From: Filimonas zeae
GTDB taxonomy: Bacteria; Bacteroidota; Bacteroidia; Chitinophagales; Chitinophagaceae
Assembly (NCBI RefSeq): GCF_014641615.1
Contig: NZ_BMIB01000002.1
Location: 124,001-188,000 of the forward strand
Direction of reading: 5' to 3'
Length of the DNA stretch: 64,000 bases
A program made the translations under genes and the position numbers. Below the pieces are notes generated by a model. That model had not been told where the DNA came from, searched no databases, and was given only the letters and a program-made list of their open reading frames with translations. Each line of letters starts with the position of its first letter. Within the stretch, counting starts at the first letter, position 1. This document shows positions 26,427 to 35,402 of this stretch, one piece after another.

Positions 26427-26875
26427 TGGCCAAAAAAGATCAGGTACTCTCCTATAAACAACCAGAGGAAAACACTGGTTACCTGCTTTGGCAGGTAACC
26501 ATGCAATGGCAGTTAAGTATGAACAGGGCACTGGGAAAGATGGGGCTTACGCTTACGCAGTTTTCATTAATGGCAGGGCTTTACTGGCTGAGTAAAGAAA
26601 AGCAAACCGTTACCCAACAGCAACTGGCAGATTATGTCAATACCGATAAAATGATGACCTCTAAAGTTTTAATGACGCTGGAAAAAAAACAGATTATAGA
26701 AAGGGTAAAAGATGACAATGACAGCCGCGCAAAACAATTAAGAATTACTGACCAGGGCACGCAAATACTGAAAGAGGCTTATAAGACCGTTAAACAGGTA
26801 GATGATGTTTTTTTTAAAAACGTTGTAAAAGATAAAGCGGTATTTGATAATTTGTTGACGCGATTGATAAAGTAG
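26426..26875 (+). CDS. MarR family transcriptional regulator
   Basis: This is a 149-residue winged-helix dimeric regulator. The recognition region is VTQQQLADYVNTDKMMTSKV near 55-74, and the wing is QIIERVKDDNDSRAKQLRIT. It sits between a VOC protein and a cation/proton antiporter, with one-base overlap and a 14-base gap respectively. This looks like a self-contained stress or detoxification operon repressed through the 28-bp palindrome upstream. The inducer is unknown. Confidence 0.9.
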   Translation: MAKKDQVLSYKQPEENTGYLLWQVTMQWQLSMNRALGKMGLTLTQFSLMAGLYWLSKEKQTVTQQQLADYVNTDKMMTSKVLMTLEKKQIIERVKDDNDSRAKQLRITDQGTQILKEAYKTVKQVDDVFFKNVVKDKAVFDNLLTRLIK

Positions 26876-26889
26876 CTGAAACAAAAAGC

Positions 26890-28167
26890 ATGGAGAATTA
26901 CACAATTATACTGGTGTTACTTGGCATAATGGTAATACTTAGCTCACTGGCAGAAAAGATAAAAGTAGCCGCCCCCATAGTGCTGATTGTGGTGGGTATT
27001 GCGGTAGGCTTTATACCCGGAATGCCTGCCGTGGAAATTGACGCCGAAATTATATTCCTGTTGTTTTTACCTCCGCTGTTATACGATGCTGCCTTTAAAA
27101 TTCACTTTCCCGATTTTAAAGCCAATTCCTATATTATCTCCAGGCTGGCTTTTATGCTGGTGTTTATTACTACCATAGGCATAGCGGTAGTGGCTTATTA
27201 TCTGATACCGGGTATGACCTGGCCGCTGGCTTTTGTACTGGGCGCTATACTGGCACCTACCGATGCAGTGGCTGCTATAGGCATTACCAAAGGCATGGGC
27301 CTTTCGCCACTTACCAATACCATACTGGAGGGTGAAAGCCTGTTGAATGATGCATCTGCGCTGGTGGCTTTCCGGTTTGCGATTGCTGCCTTAACAGGTA
27401 CTGCATTTGTGCTGTGGAAAGCGTCTCTTTCTTTTGTAATACTGCTGGCAGGCGGGTTTATCATTGGTTTTATTGTTTCAAAAATAGTAGGCTTTATATT
27501 AAAAGCCATCCGCCACAACAGCATTGGCATATTAAGCCTGTTACTGCTATCCCCGTTTGTAACGTATCTGATTGCTGAAAAAATTCACACCTCGGGTGTA
27601 ATTGCCGTGGTAACCCTGGCTATGAGCTTATCCCGCTTAAGCGCTTCCCGGTTTCCGGAAAAATTAAAAGCACAGTCTGAAACCATCTGGGAAACGATCA
27701 CCTTTCTGCTGAATGGTCTGATATTTATTCTGATAGGGCTTGAACTGCCACTGTCGGTTAAGGCGCTATCCGGTAGCCAGCTGCTGTGGTATGCTTTATA
27801 TGGTATCATCATCACTTTCACTGCCCTTGTATTAAGAACCTGGAGTGTATTTATTAACCGGAAAAAGCTGTTACATGCTTACGAAAAACATAAGGTAAAA
27901 CCCGGCAGAAGAATTATTCCCGATTCCATTTTACTGAGCATAGAAGAAAGCGTTATCATCAGCTGGTCTGGTATGCGAGGCATTATTTCGCTGGCACTGG
28001 CCATCGGACTTCCTAATGTTATGTCCGATGGAGCCCCCTTCCCCATGAAGGATGCTATTATTTACATTACCACAGTAGTAGTGCTGTTAACCATTGTAGG
28101 TCAGGGGCTGGTACTGCCCAGGCTGGCAAAGCGGCAGGCAGCCAACGCCACTACACCGGCCCGCTGA
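26890..28167 (+). CDS. Cation/proton antiporter of the CPA1 (NhaP-like) family
   Basis: This is a 425-residue inner-membrane protein with about 12 predicted helices. The CPA1 signatures are present: GAILAPTDAVAAIG (T124/D125) and ESLLNDASALVAF (N153/D154), together with the conserved arginine-containing SGMRGIISLALAIGLP near 356-371. It would exchange Na+ or K+ for protons. It is 14 bases downstream of the MarR gene and so probably belongs to the same operon. The length is close to typical for the compact bacterial members, without a long cytoplasmic tail. Confidence 0.9.
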   Translation: MENYTIILVLLGIMVILSSLAEKIKVAAPIVLIVVGIAVGFIPGMPAVEIDAEIIFLLFLPPLLYDAAFKIHFPDFKANSYIISRLAFMLVFITTIGIAVVAYYLIPGMTWPLAFVLGAILAPTDAVAAIGITKGMGLSPLTNTILEGESLLNDASALVAFRFAIAALTGTAFVLWKASLSFVILLAGGFIIGFIVSKIVGFILKAIRHNSIGILSLLLLSPFVTYLIAEKIHTSGVIAVVTLAMSLSRLSASRFPEKLKAQSETIWETITFLLNGLIFILIGLELPLSVKALSGSQLLWYALYGIIITFTALVLRTWSVFINRKKLLHAYEKHKVKPGRRIIPDSILLSIEESVIISWSGMRGIISLALAIGLPNVMSDGAPFPMKDAIIYITTVVVLLTIVGQGLVLPRLAKRQAANATTPAR

Positions 28168-28328
28168 TGCAAGCTTGCGAAATGCATGGGAAAGACTGGA
28201 GGCTATACAGAAATGTAACCTGGCTTTAACCCTGGCGGGCAAACAGCTAAGCAGGCCATCTTCCGGAGCGTAGTAAAGTTGTTTTTAAATATTGTCCACC
28301 TTTTTAGTAGACTTATATAAAATGCGGT

Positions 28329-28336
28329 TATCTTTG
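28329..28336 (+). promoter_or_regulatory. Predicted -7 element of the glutamate dehydrogenase gene
   Basis: TATCTTTG is a perfect TAnnTTTG box, about 60 bases before the preferred ATG. Its position makes any reading that starts near 28336 unlikely. No clear -33 TTG is seen at the right distance. Confidence 0.45.
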
Positions 28337-28395
28337 TGTTGTCGGTAGCCGATACAGACAATAATACACTTACATACCGCGTACAATTAAGTAAT

Positions 28396-29703
28396 ATGAG
28401 CACAGGAAGGAAGACTGAACCCGTTGTTACCGGAAATGCCTATGAATCACTCACTGCCCGTTTCAGAAAGGCTGCAAACCTTTTGCAGCTCAGCGATTCG
28501 TTTATAAACGAACTGGAAGCTTCCGTTGAGGAAATCAGCTTTCTTTTTACTGTGGAAATGGATAATGGCAACACAGAAACTTTTACAGGATACTATGTTA
28601 TTCATTCAACCCTGGCAGGCCCCGCCAAAGGCGGCCTATATTATGTCACAGATACAGATGAAGATACCACGCGGTTTCTGGCAGGTTGTATTACCTGGAA
28701 AGCAGCCCTGGCGGGCATTCCCTTTGGTGGCGCCAAGGGGGGTATTGTATGTGATACCACCCGGTTATCGAAAACAGAAAAAGAACGTGTAACCATAGCC
28801 TATATCAACGCCCTTACAGCCAACATTCATACCCGTAATAATACTGCCGGTAACGTATTGAACAATGCGCCTGTTACAGACTGGCTGCTGGATGAATTTT
28901 CGTTACAACATGGTGCCTCGCTGCATGCAGTAGTCTCCGGCAAGCGTACCCCTAACGACAGTAACAGTGTACGCTCACAGGCAACCGGCAAAGGCATAAG
29001 CCTGGTTACCCTGCTGGCATTGGAAGCAAAGAAAAAGCGCCCGAAAAAATCATCGGCAGCTATACAGGGCTTTGGCAATGTGGGTATGCATACAGCTTTA
29101 TACCTGTGGGAAAAAGGAGTAAAAATAGTAGCCGTTAGTGATGCAGATACAGCGCTGTTTAATCCGGAAGGCTTTCATATTCCCGACCTGATAGCTTATT
29201 CAGAAAGCAATGGCAACTCGCTGTATGGTTATTATGATGCGTACGAAATTTTACCGGGAGAGTTATTAACACTTCCGGTAGATGTATTGATTCCGGCAGC
29301 TACCCAGCATGTAATTACAGCCGGTAATGCCGCAGCTATCAAAGCCCCTGTTATTGTGGAAGCTGCCAACGGCCCTATACATGCAGAGGCAGATGTAATA
29401 CTGCAACGGAAGAACACTTTTGTAATACCCGACCTGCTGGCCAACGCAGGTGGTATTATTGTTTCTTATCTGGAATGGTTACAGAACACCCTGCACCAGC
29501 CCTGGAGTACCGAACAGATTTTTCAGCGCATGGAAACCATACTGCATAAAAACTTTACAGACATTGTTGAAACCGCCGATCAGATAAGGGATACGCTGCG
29601 CACAGCCGCCTGGCTGCTGGCAGTGAAAAGGCTAACAGATACCGCTACGGTAAACACTGCTATAGCCCCTGCCCTGCAACCGGCATATAGCCAGAAAAAC
29701 TGA
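28396..29703 (+). CDS. Glu/Leu/Phe/Val family amino-acid dehydrogenase
   Basis: This is a 435-residue NAD(P)-dependent oxidoreductase converting glutamate to 2-oxoglutarate and ammonium, or a related amino acid. The family signatures are GPAKGGLYY near 75-83, the catalytic lysine in FGGAKGGIV (K114), and the dinucleotide site IQGFGNVGMHTALYL near 230. The second-domain AANGPIHAEAD motif is also present. I chose the ATG at 28396 because a -7 box overlaps an earlier possible start. Substrate choice between glutamate and branched-chain amino acids is unresolved. It is a single gene with its own promoter and terminator. Confidence 0.9.
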   Translation: MSTGRKTEPVVTGNAYESLTARFRKAANLLQLSDSFINELEASVEEISFLFTVEMDNGNTETFTGYYVIHSTLAGPAKGGLYYVTDTDEDTTRFLAGCITWKAALAGIPFGGAKGGIVCDTTRLSKTEKERVTIAYINALTANIHTRNNTAGNVLNNAPVTDWLLDEFSLQHGASLHAVVSGKRTPNDSNSVRSQATGKGISLVTLLALEAKKKRPKKSSAAIQGFGNVGMHTALYLWEKGVKIVAVSDADTALFNPEGFHIPDLIAYSESNGNSLYGYYDAYEILPGELLTLPVDVLIPAATQHVITAGNAAAIKAPVIVEAANGPIHAEADVILQRKNTFVIPDLLANAGGIIVSYLEWLQNTLHQPWSTEQIFQRMETILHKNFTDIVETADQIRDTLRTAAWLLAVKRLTDTATVNTAIAPALQPAYSQKN

Positions 29704-29760
29704 TATGCTACTACTACTCATTATAATTCTAAAGCGCCTGAATTGGCTGCCACCCAAAGT

Positions 29761-29787
29761 GGCATCACGGCTTCAGATGCCTTTTTT
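29761..29787 (+). terminator. Intrinsic terminator behind the dehydrogenase gene
   Basis: Stem GGCATC / GATGCC (29761-29766 with 29776-29781) is followed by TTTTTT. A second possible hairpin, TGCCAC / GTGGCA (29748-29764), shares its right arm with this stem and would be mutually exclusive. Confidence 0.6.
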
Positions 29788-29951
29788 CCGGCTTAAACCC
29801 CGTTAAGCTTAAGCAGCATTTTCCATTTCAATTCAGGCATCAATGTTCCGGGAAAGATAAGCTCCCCGGTCAGTAAGCGCCAGGTAAGACTTTCATGCAA
29901 TAGAGAGAAAGCAGCAAATCAACCGGTTATTATAGAGCGAGATGTCAGGTT

Positions 29952-29983
29952 TTGTTATAATTGCCGCTAATTCAATAGCTTTG
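29952..29983 (+). promoter_or_regulatory. Predicted promoter of the ECF sigma/FecR locus
   Basis: TTG (29952-29954) and a perfect -7 box TAGCTTTG (29976-29983) are 21 bases apart, and the sigma factor start follows 20 bases later. The rest of the 300-base gap after the dehydrogenase terminator holds no recognised gene. Confidence 0.55.
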
Positions 29984-30002
29984 ACCAGGTTAACTGCTAT
30001 TA

Positions 30003-30602
30003 TTGAGTAATCACGTATCATATGAAGAAAAGCTGTTATTAGCGCAGCTGGCAGCGGATAGTCACGAAGCGTTTGATACCTTTTACAACCGTTACTTTGA
30101 AGCGGTGTACAGGAACGTGGTAAAGATTACCGGCGATGCTGCTGTGGCAGAAGACCTGGTGCAGGAGGTATTCTTCGCCTTCTGGAAAAAACGAAAAGAC
30201 TTTGAAGATGCAGGCCATGCAGCCAACTGGCTGTTTCTTACCAGCTACCACAAATCACTCAATCAGTTAAGGCAACACGCACGCGAACGGCTGATGAAGC
30301 AAACCGTAGCCACCCTGCAACACAACGACCCCGACGATATAGCCTACCTGATAAAAGAAAACCAGCTGAACCTGCTGGAAAAGGCCGTAGCCCAGCTGCC
30401 CGAAAAGCGGAAGAAAGTATTTGAACTCTGCCGCCTGCAGGGGAAAACCTATGCAGAAGCCGCAGCAGAGCTGGGCATATCGGTAAATACCGTAAAAAAT
30501 CACCTGAGCGAAGCCGGGGAAACCATACGTGCCTGGCTGCTGCAACACAGAGAGGAACTGCCGGCCACCACCCTGCTATTATTGATGGCTACCTGCCTGT
30601 AA
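30003..30602 (+). CDS. ECF sigma factor (FecI-like)
   Basis: This is a 199-residue sigma-70 family ECF factor. Region 2 is DLVQEVFFAFWKKRKDFEDA; region 4 HTH is KTYAEAAAELGISVNTVKNH near 148-167. The start is a TTG at 30003 (MSNHVSYEEK); no in-frame ATG lies before region 2. It is followed by a FecR-type anti-sigma gene, a STN-containing SusC and a SusD. This is the standard Bacteroidota arrangement in which substrate binding at the outer membrane releases the sigma factor to transcribe the importer genes. Confidence 0.92.
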   Translation: MSNHVSYEEKLLLAQLAADSHEAFDTFYNRYFEAVYRNVVKITGDAAVAEDLVQEVFFAFWKKRKDFEDAGHAANWLFLTSYHKSLNQLRQHARERLMKQTVATLQHNDPDDIAYLIKENQLNLLEKAVAQLPEKRKKVFELCRLQGKTYAEAAAELGISVNTVKNHLSEAGETIRAWLLQHREELPATTLLLLMATCL

Positions 30603-30679
30603 AAAAAACTTTTAAAAAAAGTACTCACCCCACCTACCCGTTTACAATACACCGGTGTATTCAGTATAAAAGCAATACT

Positions 30680-31822
30680 TTGTCAGCCACCGGAAATACC
30701 ATTCAACAACTACTGCAAAAGCCGGAGTTAACGCCGGAAGAGGACGCGCAATTGCGTACGCTGCTGGAAAGCGATTTCCGGGAAAACCTGCGGCATGCAC
30801 AGCCTGCGGATACTACCGTATCGCAACGGATTCTGGCCAGGCTGCATACACAAATGGCAGCGGAAGCAGTGGTAAAACCGCTGGTTACCCGCAGCCGTTT
30901 TTACCGGGTGGCCGCGGCGGCAAGCCTGTTGCTGCTGGCAACAGGTACCTGGTGGTTTGCATTTCGCAAAACCAGTCAACAGCCTGGTATTACTGCTGTA
31001 CAAACCATAACACCGGGCAGCAATGGCGCGGTGTTAACCCTGGCCAACGGGCAACAGATAACGCTGGACAGCCTGGGCAATGGTGTAGTGGCAGATGAAA
31101 ACGGCACCAGCGTGCTGTTACAGAACAACCAGCTGCAATACCGCAACACAACGGGCGCTACTGCCATTGCTTACAACACCCTTGCTACGCCACGCAGCAG
31201 GCAGTTTCAGCTGGTGTTACCAGATGGTACCCGCGTATGGCTGAACGCCGCCAGCAGCATCCGTTACCCGGTAGCCTTTACCGGCATAGAACGAAAGGTG
31301 GAAATAACGGGTGAAGTATATATGGAGGTAACCCCGCAGCCTGCTGCGCCTTTTATAGTAAGTACGGGCAACATGCAGGTGCAGGTATTAGGTACTGCCT
31401 TTAACATTAACGCCTATACCGATGAAGCTGCTGTTACCACCACCCTTACCCAGGGCAGTGTACGCGTAAAACTGGCAGATACGGCTACTATAGTAATGCC
31501 CGTATTGCTGAAGCCAGGCCAGCAGGCAGCCCTGGCCAACCGCACCCTTACCCTGAATACAAAAGCAGACATAAGCGCTGTACTGGCATGGAAAAACGGA
31601 CAGTTTAGTTTTGAACAGGCAGATGTGGCAGCAGTAATGCGCCAGATAGCCCGCTGGTACAATGTAGATATACGTTATGAAGGCCCGCCACCGCACCGCG
31701 AGTTTCATGGAGGTATAGGCCGCGACTTTACTTTACAGCAGGTACTGGAAGCGCTGGAAAAAACAGGCGTGCATTGCCGGCTGGAAGAGAGAACGGTGAT
31801 TGTTGAAAAATCACCAGAATAA
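30680..31822 (+). CDS. FecR-type anti-sigma factor with DUF4974
   Basis: This is a 380-residue inner-membrane protein. The cytoplasmic amino-terminal domain (1-80) would hold the sigma factor. One membrane helix (RVAAAASLLLLATGTWWFAF near 75-94) leads to a periplasmic FecR domain (VLPDGTRVWLNAASSIRYPV, then GTAFNINAYTDEAAVTTTL). The carboxyl-terminal DUF4974 region (FSFEQADVAAVMRQIARWYN) would contact the STN domain of the SusC partner. The start seems to be a TTG at 30680, since no ATG occurs before residue 59. It lies 77 bases after the sigma factor gene. Confidence 0.92.
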   Translation: MSATGNTIQQLLQKPELTPEEDAQLRTLLESDFRENLRHAQPADTTVSQRILARLHTQMAAEAVVKPLVTRSRFYRVAAAASLLLLATGTWWFAFRKTSQQPGITAVQTITPGSNGAVLTLANGQQITLDSLGNGVVADENGTSVLLQNNQLQYRNTTGATAIAYNTLATPRSRQFQLVLPDGTRVWLNAASSIRYPVAFTGIERKVEITGEVYMEVTPQPAAPFIVSTGNMQVQVLGTAFNINAYTDEAAVTTTLTQGSVRVKLADTATIVMPVLLKPGQQAALANRTLTLNTKADISAVLAWKNGQFSFEQADVAAVMRQIARWYNVDIRYEGPPPHREFHGGIGRDFTLQQVLEALEKTGVHCRLEERTVIVEKSPE

Positions 31823-31933
31823 TGCTAAGGAAACCGATATCCGGGTGCAACCGGATACCGGCAGATGTTCCGGGCCTATGAAAGATATCAACTGTTGAGA
31901 TCAGTATCGTTCACCCAAAACTAATCCAAAACT

Positions 31934-34900
31934 ATGCAATTGAATGCATTTGGAAAAGGCCGTGTATTGCACGGCCGGAAACAACGTGGCCGTGTGCCGG
32001 AATTTAAAAAACTGTTGCTTATGCAGTTGAAACTGATGCCCGTGTTATTGATGATGGGACTGAGTGTGTGGGCCGGAGGCTTTAGCCAGACGGTAAGCCT
32101 GAAAGCAAAGGAAATGCCCTTGCAGCAGGTGCTGAACCAGGTAAAGGAACAGACAGGTTATCTGTTTTTTTACGATGGTGCTGTAATGAAAGATGTAAAG
32201 CCGGTTACCATTAATGCCAGCAATATGCCGCTGCAAAGCTTTCTGGAAGCGGTGCTGAAAAACCAGCCGGTAAACTACAACATACAGCACACCACTATCA
32301 TCCTCAGCCGTAAACCGCAAAAACAGGCGGCTATAGAAAAAACGGTAGCAGAAGTAATGGCAGCACCACCACCACCGGTTGATTTTCATGGCAGGGTAAC
32401 AGATAGCACGGGCGCGCCTTTACAAGGTGCTGCAGTAGCCATCAAAGGCACCAAACGCGGTACAACTACCGATGCTTATGGATATTTTACTTTAACCGGC
32501 CTGGACGAAAAAGCAGTACTGGTAATTACGTACGCGGGTTATATCAACCGCGAAATTGCCCTTACCGCAGACAATGCAGGTTTTAAAAACGGGCAGCGCC
32601 TGTTTATTGTGCTCAGCAGAAGTGATAACATGCTGGATGAACTGCAGATTATTGCCTACGGCCAAACCAGCCGCAGAATGAATACCGGTAACGTAAGCAC
32701 GGTTAAGGCAAAGGATATAGAAAAAGCACCGGTAAACAATCCCTTATTGGCTATTGCAGGTCGTGTACCGGGTATTATTATTACACAGTCCACCGGTTTT
32801 GCCGGAGCAGGTGTACAGGTTCAGGTGCAGGGCCAGAGCAGTATAGCCCAGGGTACTACTCCTTTTTATGTAATAGATGGTGTACCCTTTATACAGGCTA
32901 CCCTTGCCCCTTTAAGCGGCATACAGGGCAATTCGGGCGCAGGCACCGGTGGTGGCTACAGTAACCCGTTTTCGTTTATTAACCCGCAGGATATAGAAAG
33001 CATTGACGTATTAAAAGATGCAGATGCAACAGCCATCTACGGTTCGCGTGCAGCAGCCGGCGCTATATTAATTACCACTAAAAAGGGAAAGGCAGGCAAA
33101 ACCTCCCTTTCTGTAAACGTACAGCAGGGTTATGGCGAAGTGGCTAAGAAAATGAAGAACCTGAATACAGAACAATATCTGGCCATGCGTAAAGATGCCT
33201 ATACCATTGCAGGCCAGCCAGTACCAGGCGCAGGTACTACCCCCACTTCTACCAACTACGATTTAACCTGGTGGGATCAGAACCGGTATACCGACTGGCA
33301 GAAAGAACTGATAGGCGGTAAAGCAGGTTACAGTGATGTGCAAATGACCGCTACCGGCGGCAATGCAACCACCCAGTTACTGCTGGGTGCCAACTACCAC
33401 CGCGAAACCACGGTAATGCCCGGCAACTTTTCTTATAAAAGAGGCGGCGTTCATTTTAACATGAGCCATTCCTCTGCCGACCAGCGCTTTAAAATGTCGT
33501 TTGGCGGCAGCTATAATACCGACAACAATCAACTGCCTGGCGCAGACCTTACCGGCCTGGCCATGAGAACGCCTCCCAACGCTCCGGCGCTCTACGATTC
33601 TGCCGGTAAACTCAACTGGGGCGCACTGCCCTCCGGTATTGAAACCTTTACCAATCCTATACGCTATACCGTTAGCAAATACAAAAGCAGCAACATCAGC
33701 GCGCAGGGCAATGCCGAAATAGCCTACCGTGTGTGGAACACGCTTACCCTCAAAAGCACGTTTGGGTATACCAGCCTGCAATCGGATGAGCTGGTTACCA
33801 CACCGCAAACATACAGTGCCCCATCCAACACCAACAACAACCGCTCCGCTTCGGTATCGGATAAAAAAGTAACCAACTGGATTATAGAGCCACAGCTTAC
33901 CTGGCAGCTGAAGAAAAGTTATGGCAAACTGGATGTGCTGCTGGGTACCACGTTTCAAAACAGCAAATCGTACCTGCTGGCATTAGCAGGTACCGGCTTT
34001 GGCAGCGATGGCCAGTTGAATAACCTGTACGCCGCTACCAGCGTAGCCCCTACCAACTCCATACAGGACAACTATAATTACAATGCCGTATTTGGCAGGG
34101 TAAACTATAACTACCGGGACAGATACATTCTGAACCTGACTGCCCGCCGCGATGGCAGCAGCCGCTTTGGCAGCAATAACCTGTTTAATACCTTTTATGG
34201 TGCAGGCGCTGCATGGCTGTTTAGCCGGGAAACCTGGATGGAACAACTGCCTTTTATCAGCTTTGGTAAACTGCGGGTAAGCTACGGCACCACCGGTAAC
34301 GACCAGATAGGCAACTACTCGTTCATGAGCCTCTACAGCTCCTTTGCACCTGCCGTAGCGTATGGTGGTGGCAGCACCCTGCGTGTAAGCCGTTTAAGCA
34401 ATCCCGGCCTGCAATGGGAAGAAACTAAAAAGTTTAATGCAGGTATTGACCTGGGCTTTTTTGCAGACAGGCTGCTGTTGAATGTAAACTACTACAACAA
34501 CAGATCCGGCAACCAGCTGCTCAACTATAAGCTGCCTATTGTTACCGGCTTTACCAGCATTTTAAGAAACTTTCCCGCTACGGTACAAAACAGCGGTATA
34601 GAAATGGTAATTAACACCGATAACATCCGCAGCCGGAACTTTAAATGGTCAACCAGCTTAAACCTTACCATTCCGCGTAATAAGCTGATCGCCTTTCAGG
34701 GCCTGGCCACTTCTTCCTATGCCAATCAGCTGATTACAGGCAAACCGCTACAGATAGTAAAAACATTTGCCTATGCGGGTGTAGATGCTGCCACCGGCAG
34801 ATACAGGTACGAAAAACCAGATAAAACACTGGTGGAAATACCTGGGATTAACCGGGATGAAACTCAGATTACAGACAGAACACAGCGCTTTTATGGCGGC

Positions 34901-35392
34901 CTGCAGAACACACTCAGCTACAAAGGTTTTTCGCTGGATTTTCTGCTGCAGTTTACCAGACAAAAAGGGTATGATGATACCAAATTTGGCTACACTACCC
35001 CAGGCCTGTTTGGCACACTGGGTGTTAGCGGCAACCAGCCGGTAAGCGTATTAAACAACTACTGGCGGCAGGCCGGAGAAGCAGCCACTTTACAGCAGCT
35101 GAACCCTGGTAATATTACCGCACTGGGTACCGGCTTTTCGTATGCCAGTAATATTATTAACAGCGCCACCTGGACGGACGCTTCGTTTGTACGGTTAAAA
35201 AACCTGTCCTTCTCCTACACACTGCCTGCCTCTTTTACCAAAGCGGCATACATGCAGCAGGCAAGGCTGTATGTGCAGGGGCAAAACCTGTTTACCGTTA
35301 CCGGATATAAAGGCCTGGACCCCGAAACGCAAAGTGCATCGGTATTACCGCCGCTACGCGTAATCACCTTTGGGGCACAGGTAACTTTTTAG
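31934..35392 (+). CDS. SusC/RagA family TonB-dependent transducer with STN domain
   Basis: This is a 1152-residue outer-membrane transporter. After a long signal region (membrane segment LMPVLLMMGLSVWAGG near 34-49), residues about 55-110 form an STN domain (SLKAKEMPLQQVLNQVKEQT). This domain reaches FecR to pass the substrate signal. Then come a carboxypeptidase-regulatory-like domain (VTDSTGAPLQGAAVAIKGTK), a plug with AIYGSRAAAGAILITTKKG, and a 22-strand-type barrel ending in aromatic FGAQVTF. It forms an operon with the following SusD gene, ten bases away. Together with the upstream sigma/FecR pair it makes a cell-surface signalling uptake system. The ligand is unknown. Confidence 0.94.
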   Translation: MQLNAFGKGRVLHGRKQRGRVPEFKKLLLMQLKLMPVLLMMGLSVWAGGFSQTVSLKAKEMPLQQVLNQVKEQTGYLFFYDGAVMKDVKPVTINASNMPLQSFLEAVLKNQPVNYNIQHTTIILSRKPQKQAAIEKTVAEVMAAPPPPVDFHGRVTDSTGAPLQGAAVAIKGTKRGTTTDAYGYFTLTGLDEKAVLVITYAGYINREIALTADNAGFKNGQRLFIVLSRSDNMLDELQIIAYGQTSRRMNTGNVSTVKAKDIEKAPVNNPLLAIAGRVPGIIITQSTGFAGAGVQVQVQGQSSIAQGTTPFYVIDGVPFIQATLAPLSGIQGNSGAGTGGGYSNPFSFINPQDIESIDVLKDADATAIYGSRAAAGAILITTKKGKAGKTSLSVNVQQGYGEVAKKMKNLNTEQYLAMRKDAYTIAGQPVPGAGTTPTSTNYDLTWWDQNRYTDWQKELIGGKAGYSDVQMTATGGNATTQLLLGANYHRETTVMPGNFSYKRGGVHFNMSHSSADQRFKMSFGGSYNTDNNQLPGADLTGLAMRTPPNAPALYDSAGKLNWGALPSGIETFTNPIRYTVSKYKSSNISAQGNAEIAYRVWNTLTLKSTFGYTSLQSDELVTTPQTYSAPSNTNNNRSASVSDKKVTNWIIEPQLTWQLKKSYGKLDVLLGTTFQNSKSYLLALAGTGFGSDGQLNNLYAATSVAPTNSIQDNYNYNAVFGRVNYNYRDRYILNLTARRDGSSRFGSNNLFNTFYGAGAAWLFSRETWMEQLPFISFGKLRVSYGTTGNDQIGNYSFMSLYSSFAPAVAYGGGSTLRVSRLSNPGLQWEETKKFNAGIDLGFFADRLLLNVNYYNNRSGNQLLNYKLPIVTGFTSILRNFPATVQNSGIEMVINTDNIRSRNFKWSTSLNLTIPRNKLIAFQGLATSSYANQLITGKPLQIVKTFAYAGVDAATGRYRYEKPDKTLVEIPGINRDETQITDRTQRFYGGLQNTLSYKGFSLDFLLQFTRQKGYDDTKFGYTTPGLFGTLGVSGNQPVSVLNNYWRQAGEAATLQQLNPGNITALGTGFSYASNIINSATWTDASFVRLKNLSFSYTLPASFTKAAYMQQARLYVQGQNLFTVTGYKGLDPETQSASVLPPLRVITFGAQVTF

Positions 35393-35402
35393 CACTATTC
35401 AA

